Shown here piece by piece: positions 43,777 to 55,797 of a stretch of 64,000 nucleotides of DNA. The notes under the pieces were generated by a model, which was not told the origin of the DNA, did no database searches, and saw only the letters and a list, made by a program, of their open reading frames with translations. Where the stretch lies: positions 5,511,077-5,575,076 of the forward strand of contig NC_033622.1 in NCBI RefSeq assembly GCF_001540865.1, written 5' to 3'. The DNA is from Ananas comosus. Taxonomy: Eukaryota; Streptophyta; Magnoliopsida; Poales; Bromeliaceae. The stretch's first letter is position 1, and every line of letters starts with the position of its first letter. A program made the position numbers and the translations under genes.

Positions 43777-44177
43777 AGTGACGGGGCCTCTGAAGAACAT
43801 TGTCTCCTTCGAGAAGTATCGTCCCGCAAACCTGGGCCGCGGCCCATATAAGTGCCCGCTGAGCCGGTCCGCGTGGGGGCCCTTGCTCACCAAGTGAATT
43901 TAGTCATGCAAATTGGTTGTGCTTAATATGGTATAACTTTCTATATATTAATAAACTGTAAATATAAATTTTATTAAAATTTTTAAACTTTGCTTCTATT
44001 ATCTACCCGCTGCGTCGCGCGAGTCTCTACACTAGTTTAATATATAATTGAATGGTAAAATTACTCCCAATGTAGAATGTTGCCATATGGCGCATCCACA
44101 TTAGCGGGTTCTAATTCTACCGAACCTATATAAGATGTGGATTAGGATTTATTTTAATACGTTAAAATCCTAGTCTA
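43777..44177. other. junction region, nothing clearly identified
   Basis: 43790-43900 is GC-rich with one open frame but no recognised domain. 43998-44037 carries the reverse of the ACTAGTG..CTCGCGC motif seen at 21235. The rest is AT-rich. Confidence 0.4.
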
Positions 44178-44330
44178 CGTGGGGGAGCTTGGATCTATTC
44201 TGGTGGTGGTTGATCATTTTTCTAAGTACGGAACCTTCATCGCTGCACCAACCGATTGCATGGCTGAAAAAGCGGCATGCCTTTTTGTCAGCCACATCGT
44301 CAAGCTTTGGGGATCCCAACAAGCATCGAT
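44178..44330 (+). pseudogene. Ty3/gypsy integrase core fragment
   Basis: One plus-strand frame reads GSILVVVDHFSKYGTFIAAP and continues with TDCMAEKAACLF and HIVKLWG. This is the first part of a Ty3/gypsy integrase catalytic core, whose first Asp lies just upstream and second Asp downstream. Both are missing. It has the opposite orientation to the pol genes nearby. The gypsy gene at 51339-54784 breaks off just before the equivalent residues, so this might derive from that family. Confidence 0.75.
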
Positions 44331-44369
44331 AGTCAAAGTAATATGAGAAACATATAGAGAGAGGGTGGA

Positions 44370-46402
44370 GATGACGTCACCGAGCGTGCACGACTAGTCC
44401 AACTTCGGATCGAAGTACCTACCTGTTACAGTATCGCGTCTATCTCCGAATCGTGCAAGATCATCGACCGGACCAATGAAAGGCCCATAGGGTCAGGGTC
44501 CAACCCACCGACTCAAAACATAGTACTCACAATCCCCAGAACTCACCACGAAATCGATTTCCTAAGAACCGATCCACGTAATTTGCCGGAAGTCCCGAAA
44601 ATCGCATTAGGACACCACCGGGACCCACAAAGTGTTCCAAAACGCACTAACTCAAGTCACGAGTCACCCGTTGCCTCGAAACACACCAATTTGGTTATCC
44701 AAGCAGCCAACACTAAAATTCACGTCGAAATGATTATTGTCGGATAACCGTTCCAACCCGAGTACCCGAAAGTGTCAATTTTGACACCGGAACCCTCCGC
44801 TGCTCACCTGTCATCTTCGAACTCTTGAAACCATGTAGGTGACCAGCCAACAAGGCTCGGCGGTAAGGCATAGGGTGTTCCAACTATGTCGGATAAAATC
44901 CAACCCAAAACTATGTTCCGCCGACGGATTTCGCCGAAAAATGTACCGAAACCGATATTCGGTGTCTACGAAAGGCTTCGAACCTTGGATGATCAGTCCA
45001 GAGGTCTTCTACCACGTATACACGCTGCCCATCGTAGTTGCAAGACGACAATGTGCGTAAAAGTCTCTACTATTACAAGTAATCATCATATTTTATGTAA
45101 TTAGGGCAGTTTCTTGCTTGTTATCGCTAACCGAGGGTTTTCTAGGTTAACCGAGACACGGCCTGATAGGTATCGACAAGATGGAGGTCGTGCTCACTGA
45201 CTGGAGCACAGCTGATCACTATGGGAAGCGCGGGAGTGAGCTGAACTTCAGCGAACAATGAACACGGGCATCAACTATGCCAAACACGCCGATCCGAGCC
45301 TTGCCGATAGCAAAGGGGGTGAGCACAGTGATCAGCACCGACCAGGGGTCACTGTGCTCACCTCCGGAGGCATCGGAGTTTTGCCTCGAGTCATCAGAAC
45401 AGTGAAAATCACCAAGAAAAGCCCTAACCAAGCTAGCTGGGAGCAAAGATAGTGGAGCTCGACCGGCGGCGGCCCCGCGACGGGAGCGCCGGCGGCAGGG
45501 GGTGCCGCCGACCGGGGAGGATCAGTGCGCGCGCTAGCTGGCGGTAGGAGGAGGCGACGGCGGAGTGGGAAGAAGCTGAGCCCACACAGCTTCACCTTTA
45601 GCTCGCTTCTCCGACCATGGCGATGGCCAGAGAAACTAGGGGAAAGGGCGCAACCTTTTTCTGGAGCTGTGAGGAGGAGAGGGAGACTGCGGTTGGCGGC
45701 TGAGAAACTAGGGGAGGGGACAAGGCTTGGCCGCACCAACCCTAGCTGGTAGTAGGCTACAGCAGTCGCGGCAGCGGCACTTGGGGGCGGCTGCGGCCGG
45801 CCGGGGGAGGTCGCCGGAGGTCCGGGTTGTCGCCAATGAGGGGTCCAAGGGGGAGGAGTACCCTGCTTGCCCTCGGGCAGGGATGGAGGAAGAAAAATGT
45901 GGTGGAGGAGATGGAAAAGGGTGAGAGAAGGTTGCTGGCAACGTTTGGCCGACCGGAGCGTGGTCGCCGGCGGCCGGGAGGCACGCAGTGCACGGGGAGG
46001 AGAGAGGAGAGGCGGCTGGGGGCTCAGCTTGGCGCAAAGGCTAGGGTTAGGGTTTGTTTGGTAGAGAAAACCATAAATGGCGTATATATAAAAGATGCCA
46101 TTATGTGTATAAGTCCTCCGACTCCCACTAATTCATATTGAGTCCTCCATAGCGTATGTAAAATATGTGTACATACCTTCTTGTCCGATTTCATGCAAAT
46201 CGATACATAAAATATAGCGACTTTTGCGAAAACTCTGTTTTGCCAATTTAAATCCCTTCTCGGTAATCGTCCGTCGAATTTGCAAATGGACTGCGCCAAT
46301 GCTTCTGGCACTGCTAAAACATTAAAACCACAATTTTGTTTTGTCAGAATTGGTCGCAAATTCGTGACAAAACCTATTCTCTCTTTGGTTCATAAACACG
46401 AC

Positions 46403-46448
<46 letters not shown>

Positions 46449-46515
46449 TTCAAATTTTAAAAAATTCAAATTCAAAATTTGAATTCTGCTTGATTTAACA
46501 GTCTCGAATATTACA
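44370..46515 (-). mobile_element. chromovirus 3' LTR (minus strand)
   Basis: On the minus strand the LTR begins TGTAATATTCGAGACTG at 46515, immediately after the polypurine tract and the stop codon of the pol gene at 46551. It has a TATA-like TTTATATATACG (about 46080-46095) followed by AAACCCTAACCCTAGCC, and a GC-rich stretch at 45460-46020. It shares this layout with 3630-5060. The far end is uncertain (about 44370, near TGACGTCACC). Open frames in the GC-rich stretch are composition artefacts. Confidence 0.7.
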
Positions 46516-46529
46516 TCATCCCTCCCTAC
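46516..46529 (-). other. polypurine tract of chromovirus
   Basis: Read on the minus strand: GTAGGGAGGGATGA directly before the LTR start TGTAATATTC. This is the usual site of plus-strand priming. Confidence 0.75.
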
Positions 46530-46550
46530 AAAAAGTTTCATCCTTGAAAC

Positions 46551-49500
46551 TTAATCATACATTCCCGCAAACAACTGCGGATACCGCTCGCGCATCGCAA
46601 ACCTAAGCTCCCATGTAGTCTCGCGCTCCTCGTGATTCTCTAGTTGAACTTTCACATACAGAATGCTCCTATTCCGTAGTTGCTTCACCTCACGTGCCAA
46701 CATCCGCATCGAAGCCTCATCGTAAAAACAAAAAATCCTCCAACAGCTGAATGGTCATCGAGTTGATAATGTGGGACGGATTAGGAATATACTTTCGAAG
46801 CATGGACACGTGAAATACATTATGCACCCTAGCGAGACTCTAATGAAGAGCCAACCTGTATGCCACCGGACCAACACACTCTAGAATCTCAAACGGTGCA
46901 ACAAACCATGGACTAAGCTTGTTCCACAAACCGAACCACTTGATCCCCCTAGAAGGCGATACCTTGAGCAACACATGCTCACCGAACTGGAACACTAGAT
47001 CACGCCGTCGCTGGTCCGCATAGCTCCTCTGTCGACTCTGCGCTGTCTGCAATCGCTCTTTCGCAATGCAAATCTTTGCCTACGCGTCCTCTACCAAGCC
47101 CAGCCCGATCACTTGGTGTTCTCCGACATCGTCCCAACAGATAGGGGGAATGACATCGACACATATACAGAGCCTCGTATAGTGCCATCCCTATGCTCAC
47201 CTGATAACTATTATTATAGGCAAACTCCACTAGCGGCAAGTACTTGAAACATCCTTCGCCATAATTCAGGACGCACGCACGGAGCATGCCCTTGAGAGTC
47301 TGGATGGTTTGCTTTGATTGACTGTCGCTCTGAGGATGGAAAGCCGTACTAAAGTTCAGCTTTGTACCCATGGCCTACTACAAGCTCCTCTAAAACTGGG
47401 ACACAAAGCGAGTGCCCCGATCCGACACGATTGACACCGACACAGCGTAAGGCCGAACAATCTCGTCAATATACAATTGCGCTAGTCGATCTCGGGACCA
47501 AGTAGTATGCATCAGCAGGCGGTCTACTATGACCTAGATCGCATCGTGACCTTGCTGTGATTGAGGTAATCCCATGACGAAATCTATCGAGATCTGATCC
47601 CACTTCCATACAGGCATTAGTAGTGGTTGCAGCTTTTTCGCGGGTCGCTAGTGCTTACCCTTCACCTGCTGACAAACCAAGCACTGAGCCTCGTGTTGTG
47701 CCACATCTAACTTCATCTCTGGCCACCAGAAGTTCTGCCTTAGGTCGCGATACATCTTCGTTCTGCCGGGATGTACATTATATGGGGATTGATGCGCCTC
47801 AGAAAGGATATCTTTCCTCAACTCCAAATCATTAGGCACATACCACCTGCCTCTAAAATGAAGAGATCTGACAGAATGGATGGAGAAGTCCCCTTTTTTG
47901 CCTTGCTCGACATCCGCCCGCACCTTCTGCAAGTACAGGTCACACTGCTGTCCGAGCATGATCTGCTCTGTCAACATGGGCTGCACCATTAGGGTCATCA
48001 ATTGGGCCATGGCCTTAATGGGAACAACCTCTATCTTAAGACGGTGAAACTTCTCCACCAGACGATTCTGCCTCACAATCATGACGAACAACCCAACCGA
48101 TGACTACTGGCTCAAGGCGTTAGCTACTACATTTGCCTTACCCTGATGATACTGGATAGAAAGGTTGTAGTCCTTCAAGAGCTTGAGCCATCGCCTTTGC
48201 CTAAGGTTCAGTTCCCTCTAGGTGAAGAGATACTTCAGGCTCTGGTGATCAGTGAAAACCTCACAGTGTGCCCTATTAAGATAGTGCCTCTACAGCTTAA
48301 GGGCAAACACTACTACCGCGAGCTCGAGATTATGAGTCGGGTAGTTCCTTTCATAGTTCTTCAGCTGGCATGAAGCGTAAGCAATAACCCGGTCCTGCAC
48401 ACCACAATCCTACCCGTGAGGCGTCACAATAGACCACGAAGTCCGCACTAGATTGTGGTAAAGTCAAGATAGGTGCATGTGTCAATCTATCTTTTAGTTC
48501 CTCAAAACTCTGCTGACTCTCAGGAGTCCATCGAAACATTTTTCATTTTCCTAGTCAGCCTGTTTAGTGATGCAGCGATTTTGGCAAAGCCTTCGATAAA
48601 TCGCCGATAATAACCCGCCAAACCGAGGAAACTCCTGATCTTAGTCACCGTGGTTGGTCTAGGCCACTCAACCACTGAAGCCACATTCTTCAAGTCTACT
48701 GTGATACCTGACTAAGTTATGATGTGCCCCAAGATGGACACCTCGCAGAGCCATAACTCGCACTTCTTGAGCTTAGCGTAAAGCTTGTTCTCTCGAAGTA
48801 GCTGGAGTACTCGCCGTAGATGATCCTTGTGTTCTGCGTCGTTCTGCAAGTAGATCAATATATCGTCAACGAAGACTACGACAAATTGATCCAAGTATGG
48901 TCGAATGACCTTGTTCATCATGTCCATGAAGGCCGCCAGGGCATTAGTGAGCCCGAACGGCATCACCGTGAACTCGTTGTGGCCATAATGAGTTCGAAAA
49001 GCAATCTTCGACATATCCTTAGCCCGGATCTTCAGCTAGTGGTAACTGGACTGTAGATCGATTTTCGAATAAACTGACGATCCCTGAAGCTGATCAAAGA
49101 GGTTATCGATCTGAGGAAGAGGATACTTATTATTCACCATGACCTTATTGAGCTCCTGATAGTCGATGCATAATCACAGTCTACTATCCTTCTTTTTGAC
49201 GAAGAGGACCGGTGCACCTCAGGGAGATACACTAGGCCTGATGAATCCCTTATCCACGAGATCCTCGAGTTGAGTTTTCAGCTCCTTCAGCTCAGCGAAG
49301 GCCGTTTGGTAGGGAGCCTTTGAGATCGGTGTCATGTCGGGGACCAACTCAATAGAGAACTCGATTTCTCCGTTTGGAGGTATCCCCGGTAGCTTTGCTG
49401 AAAATATGTCAAGAAACTCCTGAACTACCGGAATCTCCTCCAACGCTGGTGCCGCCTGACAGATGACATCCATCGAAGCTAGATAGGCCACACATATGCC

Positions 49501-49860
49501 ATTCATAAGTCTTTATGCCCTACCTGAAGAGATAGTTATGGCGAAGAAGGAGCTCTTACATGCTTGGTAGACGAACTCCTCTTCTGGGGCACCGCGAATG
49601 TCACAATCCTCCGCTCGCAGTCAATAGAAGCACCAGATTCACCAGGAACGCCCTATTGCCCAAAACAATGGGGCATGACATGATGCATATGTCCGTTTCC
49701 AGATCAATTCTGAGCGTCTCAATCCGGAGCGTTGAAGAAAGTGGACTCAAGAAAAAACCATGGTCACATGCAAACGAAAGCGATATGAATGAATGAGAAG
49801 CTCCAGTATCGAAAAGAGTTCTAGCACGAGTGGTGTAGAGGGCGGTAATACCTGCAACTA
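46551..49860 (-). pseudogene. chromovirus pol (PR-RT-RH-IN-chromodomain)
   Basis: Reading the minus strand from high to low coordinates, the order is protease (LFDTGASHSFI near 49815), then the start of RT with LPGIPPNGEIEFSIELVPD. RT continues with [12 protein letters not shown] carrying the catalytic VDD (about 48860), and RNase H ([11 protein letters not shown] near 48450). The integrase zinc segment follows (HPGRTKMYRDL, then CLVCQQVKGK), and the integrase core C-terminal half (STAFHPQSDSQSKQTIQTL, VEFAYNNSYQ). A chromodomain-like tail (HVSMLRKYIPNPSHI, ETTWELRFAMRERYPQLF) ends with TAA at 46551. That tail is typical of Tekay/Del-type chromoviruses, where it guides insertion. Many stops and frameshifts break the gene. 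Upstream only the end of gag remains, and the element is cut at about 49975. Confidence 0.92.
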
Positions 49861-49975
49861 CGTAGTTGCTCGCCTCGCCCTAGGGGTGGGACATGTTGTA
49901 GACACGCCCACCAGGTGCCTAGCGTGCCCCCTCGTTCTAGCGTGAGATAGAGGGGCGCCTAGACGAAACAGTTCT
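49861..49975 (-). pseudogene. gag-protease linker remnant of chromovirus
   Basis: Minus-strand sequence encodes GGRVYNMSHP and GEASNYVVAGI before the protease. This resembles the usual linker between the gag knuckle and protease in this lineage. The rest of gag and the 5' LTR are missing because Copia sequence begins here. Confidence 0.6.
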
Positions 49976-50300
49976 AAAATTTAAAAATTTTAATATAGCT
50001 AATTTAGACCATTTAATAGACAAAAAATTTTGTTTGTAACGAATAGACAAATAGTTCTAAATTCATTCATAAAGTTGTACCATATAAAGTACTCGGCTAG
50101 GAGATGAAGATGATATGGTAATTATGAAGGAAAATTTTCAATATGAAGAAATGGACGGTCATAGTTTCTATCATTGTAGTCTTTTAGTTTGTATTAAGGA
50201 TCAAGTGAGTTTTAAAGTATTTGACTATAAAGTTTTCAATAATGCACAATAAAGTTTAGAGTATAGCAAATCTGTTCAAAAAATATGATAAATATGGACC
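49976..50300 (+). mobile_element. Copia 3' internal region
   Basis: AT-rich non-coding sequence leading into a polypurine tract and LTR. It is probably the 3' untranslated part of a Copia element, whose coding region is absent. Confidence 0.5.
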
Positions 50301-50311
50301 AAGTAGGAGAT
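50301..50311 (+). other. Copia polypurine tract
   Basis: AAGTAGGAGAT directly precedes TGTTTAGGATTTCC. The AAGTGGGAGAT-TGTT junction is the usual PPT/LTR boundary of plant Copia elements. Confidence 0.75.
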
Positions 50312-50468
50312 TGTTTAGGATTTCCATAAATGTGGCCAAATTATTCATATAAACAAAGGTCAATTCTAATAGATATTGAACTACTTAATATAGTATATCT
50401 TATTCATTTTCTATCTATTTAAATTAAATAGAATTCTAATCAGACTTTAATAGGAAGTCAATTTGGAC

Positions 50469-50482
50469 TCTATATAAAAGGG
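50469..50482 (+). promoter_or_regulatory. TATA box of Copia LTR
   Basis: CTCTATATAAAAGGG, followed within 60 bp by the inserted CACTA element, which would disrupt the transcript start region. Confidence 0.65.
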
Positions 50483-50525
50483 ATACTTATCTTGCCACCT
50501 TCTAAGGTGTATTCCAGTGAAGAAT

Positions 50526-51038
50526 CACTACAACAAAAATGGTTTATAGCGATATTTTTAAATATCAGTACAGGTCAAAAAAAGTGTTGTTGGCTAAATT
50601 ACCAACACTTTTAAAAAGTGTTGCTATACGCGGGGTCGCTAAATATATAGTGATAGTTTAAGAGTGTCAGTATAACCTAAAAAGAATGCTGCTAATTTAC
50701 CAACACTTATTTAAGCATTTAGCAACCGCCAGAATCCTATCTCGTTGACTGCGGCGACGGAGGAGGAGGAGAGCGAGGGGCTCTTCATCTAGGGTTTCAC
50801 AAGATTGAGCAAGGGGAGAAGGAGAGATGGTGATCAGTTTTTTTTTTTTCTTTTTCTTTTTGTAATCGTGCCGAGTGGATTGGGTGGAGTGGGTTGAGTA
50901 GAGTACCCTTTTTTTTAGTTGGATTGGGCTTTATATTTATGGCCTTAGTAGATTTTTTTTAAAAGTTTTGGCATAAATAAGACACTTACACAAAAGTGTC
51001 CCAAAAAAATGTCCCTATAACCTAATTCTGTTGTAGTG
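50526..51038 (+). mobile_element. non-autonomous CACTA element, 513 bp, TSD AAT
   Basis: Starts CACTACAACAAAAATGG and ends CCTAATTCTGTTGTAGTG. It is flanked by AAT at 50523-50525 and 51039-51041. It is collinear with the reverse complement of the 513-bp element at 25058-25570, including TTTAAGCATTTAGCAACCGC and the poly-T stretch in the same place. Non-coding. Confidence 0.92.
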
Positions 51039-51338
51039 AATTATTATCTGTTCCGCACTATATGGGAGAGTGTCTAAGACAAGAGAAGAAACCAGATTAC
51101 CTAAGTTTGGTCGGTAACGTTTATATCGTTGGCGGACTTCTCGCTTTGCAGATTAATCAGAAACTTCTTCCTTACGGTGCTTTGTGAATTATATTTATTA
51201 TGTTTATAATCTGGAGTACTGGTATGTATTTCGTTTTGTTGTTTTTACATGAGAATATAGATCTATTAGAAATTTCTTTTCTAATTAATTGGCATCTTTC
51301 ACGTCACATCTCTATTTATAGAGAGAAAAAAGGATTAT

Positions 51339-54300
51339 CTATACATAGATATCAGGAGCCCTTAGAATATTCCTGACTCTCACATAATTTGGCAAGGCAA
51401 AGATAAGGTCCATAGAGATATTCTCCCATGGATGGCTAGGCACATGCAAAAGCTCGAGGAGTCTGCCAGGGTTGGTGCTCAATTTTGTCCTATTAACACA
51501 CCGAGCAGGTTCGCACATAGGCCTTAATGTCTGCAAGCATCCGCGGCCAAAAGTATGCAACCTCAAGCAACGCCAGGGCCCGCTTCTGACCTACTTGGCC
51601 CGCTCACTCGAAGTCATGACACTCCTTGATGAGCTTGCAATGAAGGTTGCCCTACTCGGGCATGTACACTCGCCACCCCTTGGTAAGGAGTAGCTCGTCA
51701 CTCATCGCGTTTTGCCCTCCTTGACAAACTGCACCAAGTTTTGAGCGATTGGGTCCTTATCATTTCCTGAGCAAAGTCGATCATGGAGCTTCTCATGAAG
51801 CTGCCACACGGCCACAAGTTCAACATTTCGACTGAGTGCATCAGCCATGCAGTTTTCCTTCTTAGGTTTGTATTGTATCTCCATGTCGAACTTCGACAAA
51901 AAATTCTGCCATCTTGTCTACTTAGGCAACAGCTTCTTCTGCGATTGGAAGTAACTCGTGTCGACATTGTCAGTTCATACCATGAACTTGCTCCTAACCA
52001 AATAGTGCCACCAGGTTCACAAGCAATATACTACAACGGTCATTTCCTTCTCCTGACGACGTAACACCACTCGATTTCACTGAGCTTGTGGCTTTTGTAA
52101 CGACAGGGTGTCCACCCTGCACGAGGACACTGCCAATGGCAAAATCAAAGGCATTAGTATGTACCTCAAGGGTGAAACTACAATCAGGTAGTTGCAGCAC
52201 TAGATCTTCCGTCACCACTCTCTTAAGATCCTCGAATGCCTCCGCGCATTGAGAGGTCCAAATCCACGAGTGGTTCTTCTTCAGCAGATCCGCCAGCGAG
52301 GCTGCTCTCGCAGAGTAGCCCACAACGAAGCAGTGGTAGTAGTTGACAAGCCCAAGAGAAGAGCGCAACTCGGACACCATCGCAAATGGCTCACACATTC
52401 TGATGATCCATACGAATTAGGCCCTGGCCTATCTAGTAGCTAAGGAAATGCACCTTTTTTTTTGCAATCATGCACTTCTCCTTCTTGATGAACAACTAGT
52501 TTTCCACAGCACTTTGAAGAAAATTCGGAAGTGTTCGATGTGCTCCTCTAAGGTATTGTTGAATACCACAATGTCATCGAGGAACACCACCGCAAAGTGA
52601 TCAAGATAGGGATGAAACAGCTTGTTCATGAGTGTGCAAAAGATTGTTGGCACGTTCTTCAAGCCGAACGGCATGACAAGAAACTTATAGGCCCCGTACC
52701 TCATCATGCACGTGGTCTTCTCCCTGTCTCTTTCCACAATCCACACTTGATAGTACCTAAAGCGAAGGTCGAGTTTGGTGAAGTACTTCACTTCGTCCAA
52801 TTGGTCAAAAAGATCTATAACCAAAGAAATAGGGTATTTGTTTTTAATCATTACCTTGTTGAGCGCCCTATAATCGATACAGAGCCGTAGGCTTCCATCA
52901 TTCTTTTGTTGGAACAAAACTGGTTCTCCATATGGTGCTTTCGACAGTCGAACGAAGCCTGCATCAAGGAGCTCTTTCAACTGCTTCTACAGCTCCTCAA
53001 GCTCTGGCCGGGCCATTCTATATGGTGCTTTCGTTGGCGGTTTGGCCACTTGCTAGAGATCAATGGCATGATCCACCTCTTGCCTAGGTATAAGTTGCTT
53101 AAGTAGCTCCTTTGGCATGACATCCTGGAATTCTGTCAAAATCGCCTTAATTTTTGTTGGAAGGCCCTTCTTTTCGCCTCATTGCCTACCTCGCGGATAG
53201 CCGCAAGGTAAGTCATCTCTCCACGGTTCACACCCCTGCGCAACTGCAAGGTAGAGAAAGTCTAGGTACTTATTGTTTTCTCTTGGCTAGCTAAGACCAT
53301 GCATGGGGACATCTCCTCCATGATACTTAAAGCACCAAGGTGTGGCATCGGGACCGCCTTCTACGAAATCAAAAAGTCTATACTTAGTATGACTTGAAAG
53401 TCGTCGATGGGTGTGACGATGAAATTTGCAGTACCTCTCCAAGGTCCCACCATAGTGGCCATGCCCTTGGCCACACGCGCAACAGGTCGTGTCTCTGAAG
53501 TGACGGTCTTGATCCTGCTTGCGTCCTTCTCAAGGGAAAGGCCTATCCGCTTGGTCTCTACCTCAACGATAAAGTTGTGAGTGATTCCTGTGTCCACCAG
53601 CGCTCATGTGGCCCTGCCATTAAGGATCACATTGATGTACAAGAGCTCCTTGTTGAGCTGCTTGCCGGCCTCTGAACCGCCTTGATGAACTTGAGCACCC
53701 ATCTTTGTCGGTTTCGCATTGCCCTCGCCCTACTCAGTTTGAACAGCATTCACCAACGTTTTGTTTGGGCAGTCCCTTGCCCGATGGTTCTCGTTGTAGA
53801 CTAGCACATCAACGTCTTTGCAGCAACACATCACGGCCCCTGTGCTTCTTCTGGTCGTGACGATCTCCTCCACCCTTAGCCTTGTTTGTTTTGGGTGCCT
53901 TGCCGCGAGATGGATCTGCTCTCTCTTACTCGGGCACTTTCTCTGCCAAGGTGATTGCACAGGCCACGTCCTTGAGATCGCGCGCCACAAGCTCCTCCAC
54001 CATGTTGGTGATGGACAGTATCAATTTAGAGTATTTCTTGACATACTCCTTGAGCATCCTGGTATGTTTGAGCTATCGTAGTTGCCTCCTTGCAAGGTAT
54101 TCGACATGCTAGAGGTAAAACTACACCTTGAGCTCACACACAAAGTCTTCCCATGTCTTCACGTTGCGTTGGCCTTTCTCGGCCTCTACAGATTGCCGAC
54201 GCCACCACAGCATCGCGTCATTAGCAAGGTATATGAACGCGGCCTGGACTTTTTTATTCTCGTCGTTCAAATGCAGTGCCTTGATGTAGCGCTTCATATA

Positions 54301-54784
54301 CCATAAAAAGTTGTCGATCTCTTTTTTGTTGCATGTACCTCTAAAATTTTGAGGCTCAAGGACACGTACCTTCAAAGCGGACTTTCTTTGTTGTTCATGA
54401 CCACGCGCCACTGCTTTCTCAAGGATTGTCACCCGTGCCTTGAGATCCTCGACCTCATCAACTCGAGTAACAAATTCCTCAATCGGCTTCTTTTGTTTCT
54501 CATCACGACAAGTAGTGTAGCCCCAAAGCTTTTCGAATTTGCTTCAAAAGGTCACCATGGCAGTAACGATGTTTCCTCTACGCTGCAGACTTCGTCGCTA
54601 AATGAGTTAAAAGATTCAGCCATTTCAGTCTATCTTTCACCCATTTTTGACATGACGTCCTCCAACAACACGAGGCGGTCCTTCAATGGTGTAGAATCCC
54701 TCATGATTTCCTGTGGTTCCTTACTCTTGCCTCACTTGGAAGGTCGCCCCCAGCATCGATAACTCTAGCATCGGATGTTGACAT
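51339..54784 (-). pseudogene. second Ty3/gypsy gag-pol, integrase truncated
   Basis: The minus-strand gene starts with ATG at 54782-54784, 17 bp after the primer-binding site. In order: gag (NFLWYMKRYIKALHL, DAMLWWRRQ), a degraded zinc knuckle (ENHRARDCPNKT near 53775), protease (DTGITHNFI near 53590), and RT ([53 protein letters not shown] with LDD in the catalytic box). RNase H/connection follows (SLGLVNYYHCFVVGYSARAA, SWIWTSQCAEAFEDL), then EIQYKPKKENCMADALSR and the integrase start (PGRLLELLHVPSHPWENISM, DLIFAL). It stops in the integrase core, where Copia LTR sequence begins. Stops and frameshifts are frequent. The short leader and gag type point to a chromovirus, but I did not assign the lineage. 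Confidence 0.9.
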
Positions 54785-54801
54785 AGTTCCTTGCTCGAAC
54801 T

Positions 54802-54814
54802 GGCTTCGATACCA
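54802..54814 (-). other. primer-binding site (initiator tRNA-Met type)
   Basis: On the minus strand TGGTATCGAAGCC is one small step from TGGTATCAGAGCC, the usual plant complement to the tRNA-iMet 3' end. It lies between the LTR and the gag ATG. Confidence 0.8.
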
Positions 54815-54815
54815 A

Positions 54816-55102
54816 CTATCATGGCCTTCGTGTTTTTTCTCGCAAAGCCCGTGCGGTGCCCACCTTTTTCTACAAAAATAGACAAGCTTTACTCTCTGTT
54901 GTTAGCCCGGACCTTCACGTCCTACGACTTAGTATGTAAAGGAAAGAAAAAAGAGAGATAGAGTTTTCCCACAAAGAACTAACTCTCAATTACTTAGAAA
55001 TGGAGGATAACAATATACACACTCTCTTGTATTTTGTCTTTAGCCACTCCCACAATTTATAGGCCTAAAATATAATAAATCTAACCTACATAACTCACCC
55101 AC
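54816..55102 (-). mobile_element. 5' LTR (partial) of second gypsy element
   Basis: Between the primer-binding site and LINE B lies about 290 bp of LTR, with a minus-strand TATA box (CCTATAAATTGTGGG near 55050-55065). The start of the LTR is missing: LINE B sequence begins at about 55103. Confidence 0.65.
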
Positions 55103-55105
55103 TAA

Positions 55106-55255
55106 CTCTCCCAGTTTCTATTCCTTTCTCAGAGGAGTACTTCCAACATAGCAAGGAAAGACGTAACGCCGTCTTGGTTGATGTTCTTCCACCTGTAGAC
55201 CTCAGGCATTTCCTCCAGGAGATGATCGCCAACGAATTAGACAAGCGTTTCGGAG
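55106..55255 (+). pseudogene. LINE B ORF1, piece 1
   Basis: The frame includes SIPFSEEYFQHSKERRNAVL, VDVLPPVDL, then EMIANELDKRFG. It matches LINE A ORF1 around YVPYNEEFLRMREQCRNAVL, ADVIQPANLG and IANALARRFG, just after the zinc knuckles. The piece ends at the Copia insertion. Confidence 0.8.
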
Positions 55256-55558
55256 TGTTAAGGATTTTGTATTGGCAAGTTTCGTGAAGTGAGTCGGAGT
55301 CTTGAAGAATCAAAGCGAATTGACAAAGATCAAAGAATTCAAGATTTCGGAAAAATCAGAAAATACCTCACGACGTGAATCACGATGGACAGGTAAAGTT
55401 TTAATTCATGTTATGGTGATTCATACTTAGTTATAGGCATTNGAGCTTCGCAGAAAAATCTTCCGTCATGGTGTACCCTGGACAACATTCCTTGTTCCGG
55501 TACAAGGTGCTGATTTTGGAAAGAAACTTTCTAATCCTACTCTGTTTTGATTCTAAAG

Positions 55559-55570
55559 TCTATAAATAAG
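55559..55570 (+). promoter_or_regulatory. TATA box of SIRE-like LTR
   Basis: TCTATAAATAAGC followed by a transcribed-leader-like sequence with GAGAAACCCTAGAGG. Confidence 0.65.
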
Positions 55571-55797
55571 CTATTGGGGTTCTCTAACTTAAAAAGCATC
55601 ACGAAAATACATATTTGAGAAACCCTAGAGGCCTGGATTTCATCTAAAACCTATTTTCTACATATTAGCCTCTTTTAGGTCAAATCGGAATATTGTAATG
55701 CCGATTTGATCTCCGCTTTGCTTGGAGTTTCTTTTCCTGGTTTTCTACGATACTCCTAAGCGAAGGATCACCATAATCATGATGCTCTTCATGACGG

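Larger units (their letters stand above)
50312..51301 (+). mobile_element. Copia 3' LTR split by a CACTA element
   Basis: The LTR starts TGTTTAGGATTTCC after the polypurine tract and probably ends near ATCTTTCA at 51301. It has a TATA box (CTATATAAAAGGG at about 50470). The CACTA element at 50526-51038 interrupts it. Without that element the LTR is about 474 bp. The 5' end of this Copia element is not in the window. Confidence 0.75.

Noticed and set aside
45332..46359. Open frames around 45.3-46.4 kb as genes
   Set aside because: They lie in the GC-rich part of a chromovirus LTR adjacent to its polypurine tract, and their composition is low-complexity.
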